Shown here: in pieces, positions 1 to 7,739 of the stretch
How positions within the stretch are numbered: the stretch's first letter is position 1
How the letters are laid out: the number at the start of each line of letters is the position of its first letter
Assembly: GCF_018332655.1 (NCBI RefSeq)
Contig: NZ_BOQL01000014.1
Coordinates: forward strand, 124,001 to 188,000
Length of the DNA stretch: 64,000 nt
Direction: 5' to 3'
DNA from: Actinoplanes auranticolor
GTDB taxonomy: Bacteria > Actinomycetota > Actinomycetes > Mycobacteriales > Micromonosporaceae
Position numbers and translations under genes: made by a program
The notes under the pieces: generated by a model
Seen by the model: only the letters and a program-made list of their open reading frames with translations
Told to the model about the DNA's origin: nothing
Databases searched by the model: none

Positions 1-101
1 TCCGCGAGCGCGTCGGCGACTGCCCCGTAAGACATGACGCGGCCCTCCGGGATGCTCTCCACGAGCCGGAGGACCTCTTCGACGTACTCCTGCGGTGTCA
101 C
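1..101 (-). CDS. MGMT-family DNA-binding protein (alkyltransferase-like), N-terminal fragment
   Basis: The gene runs off the left edge; only about 33 N-terminal codons are present. Read from the GTG at 99-101 it begins VTPQEYVEEVLRLVESIPEG and continues with RVMSYGAVADAL, which matches the start of the O6-alkylguanine DNA alkyltransferase DNA-binding domain (the usual pattern is V..IP.G.V.SYG.VA). A second in-frame GTG lies at 108-110. In M. tuberculosis an MGMT-like gene (Rv3204) sits next to the moeB1 region, which fits the other genes here. Whether the active-site PCHR motif is present (true methyltransferase) or absent (alkyltransferase-like protein) cannot be seen. Confidence 0.75.
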   Translation of the reverse strand, partial: MTPQEYVEEVLRLVESIPEGRVMSYGAVADALA

Positions 102-161
102 CGACGCCACGATATGGGATCTCCGCTCGGCCCCGCACGGCCCGGCGCGCAGAATGGGCGG

Positions 162-1274
162 GTGCGGGAACAGGTGACGGGTGCGCGACGGATCGTGGTG
201 AAGGTGGGCTCGTCCTCCCTGACCACCGCGGCCGGTGGGATAGACGAGCGGCGGGTGGACGCCCTCGTCGACGCCATCGGCGGACTCGCCGCGCAGGGCC
301 GGGAAATGGTGCTGGTCTCCAGCGGCGCCATCGCCGCCGGCCTGGCCCCGCTGAAACTCCCCCGGCGTCCGCGCGACCTGGCCACCCAGCAGGCCGCGGC
401 CTCCGTGGGCCAGGGCCTGCTGATCGGGCGGTACGCGGCCGGTTTCGCCCGGCACGGGGTGACCGTGGGGCAGATCCTGCTCACCGTGGACGACGTCACC
501 CGGCGCGCGCACTACCGCAACGCGTACCGGACGCTGCGCAAGCTGCTCGACCTCGGGGCCCTGCCGATCGTCAACGAGAACGACACGGTGGCCACCGAGG
601 AGATCCGGTTCGGCGACAACGACCGGCTCGCCGCCCTGGTGGCCGCCCTGGTCCAGGCCGACCTGCTGGTCCTGCTCTCCGACGTGGACGCGCTCTACAC
701 CGGCGACCCGTCGTCGCCGGCCGCGCGCCGCATCACGGTGGTCCGCGACGAGGCCGACCTCGCGGACGTCTCGGTCGGCACGGCCGGCAAGTCCGGCGTG
801 GGGACCGGCGGCATGGTCACCAAGGTCGAGGCGGTCCGGATCGCGACCGGCTTCGGCATCCCGGTGGTGCTGACCGCGGCCCCGCTGGCCGCCGCCGCCC
901 TGGCCGGTGACGACGTCGGCACCCTGTTCCACGCGGTCGAGCACCGCCCGGCGGCCCGGCTCTTCTGGCTGGCCCACGCGACCTCGCCGCGCGGACGCCT
1001 GCACCTGGATCCGGGTGCGGTCGCGGCGGTCGTCGCCCGGCGCAAGTCGCTGCTGCCGGCCGGGATCACCGCGGTGGACGGCTCCTTCGTCTCCGGCGAC
1101 CCGGTGGATCTGGTCGACGCGGGCTCGGGCACATCGGTGGCCCGCGGTCTGGTGAACTACGACGCGGTCGAACTGCCGGCACTGCTGGGCCGCTCGACGC
1201 CGGAGCTGGCGGCGGCGCTCGGTCCCGGCTACGAGCGCGAGGTCGTCCACCGCGACGACCTGGTGCTGCTGTGA
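162..1274 (+). CDS. proB: Glutamate 5-kinase
   Basis: First step of proline synthesis: phosphorylates L-glutamate to glutamyl 5-phosphate. The protein (370 residues from the GTG at 162) has the amino-acid-kinase fold at the N-terminus: KVGSSSL near residue 14, VSSGAIAAG near 55, the glutamate-binding NENDT and the FGDNDRL and LLSDVDALYTGDP segments. A C-terminal PUA-like domain occupies about the last 90 residues (VDGSFVSGDPVDLVD, VARGLVNYDA), so it is the long, two-domain form. An ATG at 114 would add 16 residues without family similarity; GTG at 162 or 174 is more likely. proA follows after about 90 bases on the same strand, as usual for a proline operon. Confidence 0.96.
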   Translation: MREQVTGARRIVVKVGSSSLTTAAGGIDERRVDALVDAIGGLAAQGREMVLVSSGAIAAGLAPLKLPRRPRDLATQQAAASVGQGLLIGRYAAGFARHGVTVGQILLTVDDVTRRAHYRNAYRTLRKLLDLGALPIVNENDTVATEEIRFGDNDRLAALVAALVQADLLVLLSDVDALYTGDPSSPAARRITVVRDEADLADVSVGTAGKSGVGTGGMVTKVEAVRIATGFGIPVVLTAAPLAAAALAGDDVGTLFHAVEHRPAARLFWLAHATSPRGRLHLDPGAVAAVVARRKSLLPAGITAVDGSFVSGDPVDLVDAGSGTSVARGLVNYDAVELPALLGRSTPELAAALGPGYEREVVHRDDLVLL

Positions 1275-1363
1275 GCCGCGCGCAGGGGACATGACTTAGC
1301 GGGCCCGACGGTGCAGGATTGAGCCGTCGCCGTCCGTCACGGCGCAACGAACGAGGAGTCTTC

Positions 1364-2602
1364 ATGACTGTGCTTCAGCAGGCCGCCGAGGCCCGGGTCG
1401 CCGGCATCGACCTGGCCGCCGCCACCCGCGCCGAGAAGGACGCCGCGCTGCTGCTGATGGCGGACCGGCTGGTCGAGCGCACCGACGACATCGTCGCCGC
1501 CAACGCCGTGGACGTCGAGAACGGCCGTACCGGTGGGCTGTCCGAGGCCATGATCGACCGGCTGACGCTGACCGCCGGGCGGGTCGCCGCGATGGCCGAC
1601 GGCCTGCGGCAGCTGGCCGCCCTGCCCGACCCGGTCGGCGACGTGGTGCGCGGCGCGACCCTGGCCAACGGCCTCGAGCTGCGTCAGGTCCGGGTGCCGT
1701 TCGGCGTGGTCGGCATCATCTACGAGGGCCGGCCCAACGTGACGGCGGACGCGGCGGGCATCTGCCTGAAGTCGGGCAACGCGGTGCTGCTGCGCGGTTC
1801 CGGCTCGGCCCAGAGCTCGAACGCGGCGATCGTCTCGGTGCTGCGCAAGGCCGTCGCCGACTCGCACCTGCCGGCCAACACCATCCAGCTGCTCGACGCC
1901 ACGACCCGCGACTCGGTCAAGGAGCTGATGCGGGCCCGCGGCCTGGTCGACGTGCTGATCCCGCGCGGCGGCGCCTCGCTGATCAAGACGGTGGTCGAGG
2001 AGTCGACGGTGCCGGTGATCGAGACCGGCGTGGGCAACTGCCACGTGTACGTCGACGAGGGCGCCGACCTGGAGAAGGCCCTCGGCGTGGTGCTCAACTC
2101 CAAGACCCAGCGACTGTCCACCTGCAACACGGCGGAGTCGCTGCTGGTGCATTCGGCGCTGGCCGAGTCGTTCCTGCCGCTGGTGATCGAGGAGCTGGTG
2201 TCGGCCGGCGTGACCGTGCACGGCGACCCCCGGGTGGCGGGCTTCGAGGGCGTGGTGCCGGCGACTGACGAGGACTGGGGCAAGGAGTACCTGTCGGCGG
2301 ACATCGCCGTCGCGGTGGTCGACTCCCTGGACGACGCGCTCGACCACATCCGCCGCTACGGCACCGGGCACACCGAGGCGATCGTGACGGAGAGCCTGGT
2401 CGCGGCCCGGCGCTTCGCGGCCCGGGTGGACGCGGCCGCCGTGATGATCAACGCCTCGACCCGCTTCACCGACGGCGGCGAGTTCGGCTTCGGCGCGGAG
2501 ATCGGCATCAGCACCCAGAAGCTGCACGCCCGGGGCCCGATGGGCCTGCCGGAGCTCACCTCGACCAAGTACATCGTCACGGGCAACGGCCACACCCGCT
2601 GA
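1364..2602 (+). CDS. proA: Glutamate-5-semialdehyde dehydrogenase (gamma-glutamyl phosphate reductase)
   Basis: Second step of proline synthesis: NADPH-dependent reduction of glutamyl 5-phosphate to glutamate semialdehyde. The 412-residue product is the normal family length. Recognisable parts are the cofactor segment [32 protein letters not shown], the IPRGGASLI stretch, the catalytic cysteine in [14 protein letters not shown], and the C-terminal [20 protein letters not shown]. The ATG at 1364 is chosen because GAGGAG lies just upstream (around 1352-1357); the frame is open further upstream from 1319 but that part is basic and unrelated. Works with proB immediately upstream. Confidence 0.97.
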   Translation: MTVLQQAAEARVAGIDLAAATRAEKDAALLLMADRLVERTDDIVAANAVDVENGRTGGLSEAMIDRLTLTAGRVAAMADGLRQLAALPDPVGDVVRGATLANGLELRQVRVPFGVVGIIYEGRPNVTADAAGICLKSGNAVLLRGSGSAQSSNAAIVSVLRKAVADSHLPANTIQLLDATTRDSVKELMRARGLVDVLIPRGGASLIKTVVEESTVPVIETGVGNCHVYVDEGADLEKALGVVLNSKTQRLSTCNTAESLLVHSALAESFLPLVIEELVSAGVTVHGDPRVAGFEGVVPATDEDWGKEYLSADIAVAVVDSLDDALDHIRRYGTGHTEAIVTESLVAARRFAARVDAAAVMINASTRFTDGGEFGFGAEIGISTQKLHARGPMGLPELTSTKYIVTGNGHTR

Positions 2603-2614
2603 CGCCGGGCCGGC

Positions 2615-3442
2615 TCAGTGCCGGGCGGTGGTCCACGTCCGGCACGCGCGGATGGCGGTCAGCGTCGTGTTGACGTCGAACAGCGGCCCCTCGTCGCTGT
2701 CCCAGCCGCCGTCCGTGCGCTGGGTCTCGCTCAGGCGCTTCCGGGCGCTCTGCAGCAGCCAGTCGTCACCGAGATTGACCCGGCGCAGGGCGGCCGCCAT
2801 GTTGGCCGCGTCCGCCGGGGACATGTCGGGCAGCCGGTCGCCCAGCACCAGCTGCACCCGCGCCGACTCGTAGAAGAACTGCTGCTCGTGCAGGAGTCCG
2901 GCGGCGTGCCAGCCGGTCGCCAGGAACGACGGCCAGGTGCCGTCCGGGCGCAGCCGGTCGACCACGAACCGGGCGGCGGCCTGCAGGGTCGCGGCATAGC
3001 GGGCCGGCGCCTCGTGGTGCGGGTGCGCCTCGACCTCCGCGACGGTGAGCCAGAAGCCGGCCACCGCCGTCAGGTAGAGGGTCGCCTCCGGGTCACCGGG
3101 CATCGCCCAGGCCGGCGCCTCGGCGGCCAGTGACTCGTCCTCCTGCCAGGTGCCGTCCTGGCGCTGCACCGAGACCAGCCAGGCCAGCGCGCGCTCGACC
3201 GCGGGGCCGTGCAGCCCGCCGAGGTCGTCGAGCTCGGCCAGGCGGAAGCAGGTGGCGTCGACCGAGGGCACGGAACCGTCCCCGGCCGCGGGCCAGCCGC
3301 CCGCCGGGGTCTGCTCGATCTCGATCCGTTCCAGCGCCGAGGCCGGCGGCGACGTGCCCGTACGCAGGTAGGACAACCGGGCCCGTTCCACCGGGTCGCC
3401 GTGCGCTACGACGTATCCGATCGCCGCATCGATGTCGACCAC
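2615..3442 (-). CDS. Prenyltransferase/squalene-oxidase-repeat protein
   Basis: A 275-residue protein with at least four QW-type repeats of the alpha/alpha-barrel terpene-cyclase superfamily: QTPAGGWP, QRQDGTWQ, RPDGTWPSF and QRTDGGWDSD. It lacks a DXDD or DCTAE acid motif, so I do not call it a cyclase; it is shorter than squalene-hopene cyclases (about 630) and resembles the single-domain repeat proteins often annotated as prenyltransferase. No signal peptide is evident. It converges with proA: the two stop codons are only 12 bases apart. GTG start at 3442; a later start is possible. Function not known from sequence. Confidence 0.7.
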   Translation of the reverse strand: MVDIDAAIGYVVAHGDPVERARLSYLRTGTSPPASALERIEIEQTPAGGWPAAGDGSVPSVDATCFRLAELDDLGGLHGPAVERALAWLVSVQRQDGTWQEDESLAAEAPAWAMPGDPEATLYLTAVAGFWLTVAEVEAHPHHEAPARYAATLQAAARFVVDRLRPDGTWPSFLATGWHAAGLLHEQQFFYESARVQLVLGDRLPDMSPADAANMAAALRRVNLGDDWLLQSARKRLSETQRTDGGWDSDEGPLFDVNTTLTAIRACRTWTTARH

Positions 3443-3606
3443 GACCGTGACGCTACCGCCCGGTCCACCGTTCCGCTGCGGTGTCTCGGTAACTGTCTAA
3501 TAGGTCCGCTCCGTCCGCCTTGGTCACGCACGATCAACGCAGCGTAATCACCAGGAGGAGCTACGCGGGAGGCGGACTGGCGTCGGTAACGCGGCGTATA
3601 CAGAGC

Positions 3607-3642
3607 GACGGCCGCCGACCCTGAGTGGGATCGACGGCCGTC
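3607..3642 (-). terminator. Hairpin terminator after moeZ
   Basis: Inverted repeat: arm 3607-3621 (GACGGCCGCCGACCC) pairs with 3627-3642 through a 5-base loop with one bulge and one wobble. It lies 15 bases past the moeZ stop codon. The downstream strand has no T-run, which is common in GC-rich actinomycetes. Confidence 0.6.
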
Positions 3643-3657
3643 ACGCTGACGGATGAC

Positions 3658-4905
3658 TCAGTACGAGGGGAGCGACGGGTCCACCGTGTTGACCCAGGAC
3701 ACGACGCCGCCCTGGACGTGCACGGCGTCCTTGAAGCCGGCCGCCTTGAGCGCGGCGAGCGCCTCGGCCGAGCGGACACCCGACTTGCAGTGCAGCACGA
3801 TCTGCCGGTCCTGCGGGAAGCGCGCCAGCGCCTCACCGGACAGGATGTCGCCCTTGGGGATCAGGGTCGCCCCCGGGATGCTGACGATCTCGTACTCGGC
3901 GGGCTCGCGGACGTCGACCAGGAACATGTCCTTGCCGGAGTCCTGCCATTCCTTGAGCTCGCGCGCCGTGATCGTCGCGTTCAGGGTGGCCTCCTGCGCT
4001 TCCTCGGAGACGGCGCCGCAGAAGTCGTCGTAGTCCTCGAGCAGATCGGTGACCGTCGGGTTCTCCCCGCAGAGCGCGCAGTTCGGGTCCTTGCGCACCT
4101 TGATCTTGCGGTATTCCATCTCCAGGGCGTCGTAGACCATCAGCCTGCCGACCAGCGGCTCGCCGATGCCGGTGATCAGCTTGATCGCCTCGTTGACCTG
4201 GATGGAACCGATCGACGCGCACAGCACGCCCAGGACGCCGCCCTCGGCACAGGACGGGACCATGCCGGGCGGGGGCGGCTCCGGGTAGAGGCAGCGGTAG
4301 CAGGGACCGTGCTCCTCCCAGAACACCGACGCCTGGCCGTCGAAGCGGTAGATCGAGCCCCAGACGTACGGCTTGCCGAGCAGGACCGCCGCGTCGTTGA
4401 CCATGTAGCGGGTCGCGAAGTTGTCGGTGCCGTCGACGATCAGGTCGTACTGGCTGAAGATCTCCTTGACGTTGTCGCGGTCCAGCGCGGTGTTGTGAAT
4501 GATCACGTTCACCAGCGGGTTGATCTCCCGGATGCTGTCCGCGGCGGACTCGGCCTTGGGCCGGCCCACGTCGGATACGCCGTGGATGACCTGGCGCTGG
4601 AGATTGGACTCGTCGACGGTGTCGAAATCGATGATGCCCAGCGTGCCCACCCCGGCGGCGGCCAGGTAGAGCAGGGCGGGAGAGCCGAGACCACCCGCGC
4701 CGACGGCCAGAACCTTGGCGTTCTTCAGCCGCTTCTGCCCGTCCATCCCGACGTCGGGGATGATCAGGTGACGCGAGTAGCGGCGGATCTCGTCGATGCT
4801 CAGCTCGGCGGCCGGCTCGACGAGCGGGGGCAGTGACACGGTGAACTCCCCGGGATCGACGGTTTGTGGACCCCATTGTTGCTCGTCGGTCGCCGGATTG
4901 GACAT
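3658..4905 (-). CDS. moeZ: Adenylyltransferase/sulfurtransferase (ThiF/MoeB domain plus rhodanese)
   Basis: Activates the C-terminus of a ubiquitin-like sulfur carrier by adenylation and then supplies persulfide sulfur; in actinobacteria MoeZ serves MoaD (molybdopterin), CysO and thiosugar pathways. Domain order over 415 residues: E1-like Rossmann domain with GAGGLGSP near 70 and the adenylating region DGTDNFATRY; zinc-binding CYRC and CALC pairs; then a C-terminal rhodanese domain with active-site loop CKSGVRS. Start is the ATG at 4905, four codons inside a longer frame. DUF3152 genes lie upstream on the same strand; moeB1 next to a DUF3152 gene is also the order in M. tuberculosis (Rv3206c-Rv3207c). 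Confidence 0.93.
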   Translation of the reverse strand: MSNPATDEQQWGPQTVDPGEFTVSLPPLVEPAAELSIDEIRRYSRHLIIPDVGMDGQKRLKNAKVLAVGAGGLGSPALLYLAAAGVGTLGIIDFDTVDESNLQRQVIHGVSDVGRPKAESAADSIREINPLVNVIIHNTALDRDNVKEIFSQYDLIVDGTDNFATRYMVNDAAVLLGKPYVWGSIYRFDGQASVFWEEHGPCYRCLYPEPPPPGMVPSCAEGGVLGVLCASIGSIQVNEAIKLITGIGEPLVGRLMVYDALEMEYRKIKVRKDPNCALCGENPTVTDLLEDYDDFCGAVSEEAQEATLNATITARELKEWQDSGKDMFLVDVREPAEYEIVSIPGATLIPKGDILSGEALARFPQDRQIVLHCKSGVRSAEALAALKAAGFKDAVHVQGGVVSWVNTVDPSLPSY

Positions 4906-4949
4906 GACGTGGAACACCGGCCCGACATGCGGGACGGGGGAATGCGGGA

Positions 4950-5774
4950 TCAGTCGACGGGGTTACCGGCGTACCGCTCGCCGTCCACGTACGGCCAGGG
5001 GTTGGCGACGCAGCCCTGCAGCCCGTAGGTCTGCTGCATCATGACCGGCGCGAGCTTCCCCTCGCCGGGACAGACCTCATGGCCGTGGCCGAGCTGGTGG
5101 CCGACCTCATGGTTGATCGCGTACGCCCGGTAGGCCGCCAGCGGTGCACCGTAACCAGGCACCGCGGCCTGCCAGCGGTCGTTGTTGATGACCACCCGGC
5201 CGGCCAGCCGGCACGAGGTGAAGCCCTCGGTGCGCAGGCCGCCGTCGGCGCAGATCTTCTCGGAGGTGGCGGCCGAGGCCAGGTAGACGGTGAACTCGGC
5301 AGCAGCCGGGGCCGGCACCCGCTGCAACCGGAACTGCCGCCCGGCGATCCAGCTCCGCGGATCACCCAATATCCGATCGATCTCCTCGGCGAAATTCCCG
5401 CCGTCGCCGGACGCGAGCCGCTGCTCCACCGCGACCTTGAACCGCCGCAACGTCCCGGAGCTGCCGAGCACGGGCCCGTAGCCACCGGCGAAGACGAACC
5501 GGCCGGTCGCGGTGGACTTGGTCAGCGCCTTGTCAGCGGCGCCGGGCGGCACGGCGGCCCGCGCGGGAGTGGTCACCGCGGCAGCTGCCGGTTCCGGCTG
5601 GGTGGGCGGCCGCGAGGGAGCCGGTACGGCGTCGGCATCGGCGGTCTCGTCACGCATGGCCTGGCCTAACACGAGGACGATGACGGTGAGGAGCAGGAAG
5701 AACAGGACCACGGCACGGCGGCGGCGCGCCAGCATCCTGGCGGCCGGGGTGGAGTAGCGAGGCGCTGTGGGCAT
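4950..5774 (-). CDS. DUF3152 membrane-anchored zinc-protease-like protein, copy 1
   Basis: 274 residues from the ATG at 5774 (a GTG at 5786 is an alternative). A basic N-terminus is followed by one membrane segment (AVVLFFLLLTVIVLVLG), a Pro/Ala-rich linker and the DUF3152 domain. The domain contains NHEVGHQLGHGHEVCPG, which matches the extended HExxHxxGxxH zinc motif of metzincin-type proteases, with paired cysteines nearby. The catalytic domain would face outside the membrane. Homologue of M. tuberculosis Rv3207c by position and domain. Substrate unknown. It is followed by moeZ after 44 bases and preceded by a paralogue. Confidence 0.85.
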   Translation of the reverse strand: MPTAPRYSTPAARMLARRRRAVVLFFLLLTVIVLVLGQAMRDETADADAVPAPSRPPTQPEPAAAAVTTPARAAVPPGAADKALTKSTATGRFVFAGGYGPVLGSSGTLRRFKVAVEQRLASGDGGNFAEEIDRILGDPRSWIAGRQFRLQRVPAPAAAEFTVYLASAATSEKICADGGLRTEGFTSCRLAGRVVINNDRWQAAVPGYGAPLAAYRAYAINHEVGHQLGHGHEVCPGEGKLAPVMMQQTYGLQGCVANPWPYVDGERYAGNPVD

Positions 5775-5830
5775 GACAAGTGCCACGTTGCCAGAGGCAG
5801 TGGCCGGTTACCGGCGTTTGGCGCGACTCT

Positions 5831-6682
5831 TCAGAGGGACGGGCCGGCGAAGCGTTTGCCGTTGCGGCGTGGCCAGGCGTACGGCACGCAGCCCCGTACC
5901 GTCAGGCTCTGCTGCACCATGACCGGCGCCGGCCCGCCGCGCCTCGGGCAGCCCTCGTGGCTGTGGCCCAGCTCGTGCCCGGTCTCGTGGTTGATCACGT
6001 ACTGCCGGTAGACCGTGATCGGCACCTTCGCGTCGCGGTACGGCTTGGCCGACAGCCGCCAGCGGTCCAGATTGATGATCACGCGCCCGGTGGACCGGCA
6101 CGAGGTGTACGGCCGCCCGTTCACCGTGATGTTGACCCCGCCGACCCGGCACATCCGGCCGGCGGTGTCCCGGGTCGCGAGGTAGACCGTGAAAGTCGCC
6201 TTCTCGCTCCCGGAGACGCGTTGCAGCCGCAGCCGGCCGTCCCCGATCCAGCTGCGCCTGTCGCCCAGCGTCGCCTCCACCTGCGCCGCGAAGGCCGCCA
6301 CGTCCTCGGTGCTGCCCTTCTCGACCGCCACCCGGAAGCGTCGCAGCTCACCCTTGGCGCCCAGCACCCTGCCCCGCCCGGCCGCGTACGTGAACTTGCC
6401 CGTGCCTCTGGTGGGCACCGCGCCGGCCAGGGCCAGCAGGTCCTGCGGCACTGTCACCGAGGTGGCCGCGGCCGAAGGCGCCGACGACGAGACGACAGCC
6501 GAGGGCGCGGCCGCGGACGGAGAGGCCGCGGACGAGGACGCAGCGGACGGAACCGGCGGATCGGACGGCCGCACCAGCCAGGCCGCGCCGAGCAGACCCA
6601 GGATCACCAGGACCACCAGCCACCAGCGGCGCCGGTGTGCGCCCCGTCCGGCGGCCACTACGGGGAGGCGTGGCTCGATCAT
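5831..6682 (-). CDS. DUF3152 membrane-anchored zinc-protease-like protein, copy 2
   Basis: 283 residues, paralogue of the next gene downstream. Same plan: basic N-terminus, one membrane segment (WWLVVLVILGLLGAAWLV), a long Ser/Ala-rich linker (about residues 45-95), then the DUF3152 domain beginning with a GTGKFTYAAG segment and carrying NHETGHELGHSHEGCP as the zinc motif. Both copies keep all three histidines and the catalytic glutamate, so both may be active. The linkers differ strongly while the domains align end to end, as expected for an old tandem duplication. Confidence 0.85.
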   Translation of the reverse strand: MIEPRLPVVAAGRGAHRRRWWLVVLVILGLLGAAWLVRPSDPPVPSAASSSAASPSAAAPSAVVSSSAPSAAATSVTVPQDLLALAGAVPTRGTGKFTYAAGRGRVLGAKGELRRFRVAVEKGSTEDVAAFAAQVEATLGDRRSWIGDGRLRLQRVSGSEKATFTVYLATRDTAGRMCRVGGVNITVNGRPYTSCRSTGRVIINLDRWRLSAKPYRDAKVPITVYRQYVINHETGHELGHSHEGCPRRGGPAPVMVQQSLTVRGCVPYAWPRRNGKRFAGPSL

Positions 6683-6746
6683 CGTCAGCTAGCGTGCCAC
6701 ACCCCACCGGCGCTGTCCGCCCGGCCGTTGCTCGACGCGACCTTGC

Positions 6747-7739
6747 TCACGCCGGGGGCGACACCCGGCGTCCGCCGCCCCGGCCGACCGGGGATCCGAC
6801 GTCCGCGAGCATGCCCACCACAGCCCGTGCGACCAGGCGCGGAACCTCCATCTGGGCGACGTGGCCGACACCCGGCAGCATGAGCAGCCGGCTGTCCGGG
6901 ATCGCCTTCGCCACCTGCGCCGGCACCCGCGGGTCGACCAGCTCGTCCTTCAGGCCGCCGATCACCAGGGTGGGCGCGGTGATCCGCGCGGCCAGCCGCC
7001 ACTGCGAATTCACCCCCGGCAGGTACGCCCGCAGGAAGCTCGACACCAGCCCGCGCAAAGTCCCGAGGTACGCCTTCGAGTAGTGCTCGACCGTGTACCG
7101 CAGCTTGATCTCCTCGATGGCCTCGGCGCGGCGCTGCGGGCTGACCTTCGTGGTGTCACCGAAACAGGCGAGCAGCACCTGCTGAGCCATCTGCTCGGGC
7201 GTCAGCCGGGCCATCCCCCAGGCGAGGAGCCGGTCGGCCCGCGGCAGCGCCAGCAGCGGCAGCACCGGGCCCTGGGCGGTGCGCCGGGGGTCGAGGAACG
7301 GCATGGCCGGCGAGATCAGCGTCAGGGTCCGGATCAGGTCGGGACGCAGGGCCGCCACGCGGACGCAGATGGAACCGCCGAGCGAGTTGCCGACCAGGTG
7401 GACCGGGCCGCGATCGGCGTATTCCAGGTAGCCGATCAGCTTGTCGGCGAACGCCGCGATCGAGTAGCGCGGGCTGGGATCGCTGTAGCCGAAACCGGGC
7501 AGGTCCACGGCCTGGCCGTCGAGCCGGTCCGCGAGCAGGGCGGCGAAATCGGTCCAGTTCTGCGAGGAGCCGCCCAGGCCGTGCACGTAGACCGCGGGCT
7601 CGGCCTCGGGCGTGGTGCCGGGGGTGTCGCGGACGTGCAGCATCGCCCCGTCGATCATGACCCGGCGGGCCGGCCACGGTGGCGGCACGGCACCGTCCGG
7701 GGGCAGGGCATCGTCGCCGGCGAGGATCGCACCCTTCAT
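6747..7739 (-). CDS. Alpha/beta-fold hydrolase
   Basis: 330 residues with a standard alpha/beta-hydrolase layout: oxyanion-region HGLGGSSQNW, nucleophile elbow GNSLGG (serine), acid in GGLKDELVDPR, and histidine in GVGHVAQME. No signal peptide, so probably cytoplasmic; the substrate cannot be read from sequence (esterase, lipase or C-C hydrolase are possible). The ATG overlaps the stop codon of the upstream repeat-rich gene (TGATG at 7737-7741), indicating translational coupling. A lipase-like hydrolase (lipV, Rv3203) is near this region in M. tuberculosis, but orthology is not established here. Confidence 0.8.
   Translation of the reverse strand: MKGAILAGDDALPPDGAVPPPWPARRVMIDGAMLHVRDTPGTTPEAEPAVYVHGLGGSSQNWTDFAALLADRLDGQAVDLPGFGYSDPSPRYSIAAFADKLIGYLEYADRGPVHLVGNSLGGSICVRVAALRPDLIRTLTLISPAMPFLDPRRTAQGPVLPLLALPRADRLLAWGMARLTPEQMAQQVLLACFGDTTKVSPQRRAEAIEEIKLRYTVEHYSKAYLGTLRGLVSSFLRAYLPGVNSQWRLAARITAPTLVIGGLKDELVDPRVPAQVAKAIPDSRLLMLPGVGHVAQMEVPRLVARAVVGMLADVGSPVGRGGGRRVSPPA

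Noticed and set aside
1275..1363. Attenuator or riboswitch between proB and proA
   Set aside because: Only short 5-bp complementarities and no U-run or leader frame.
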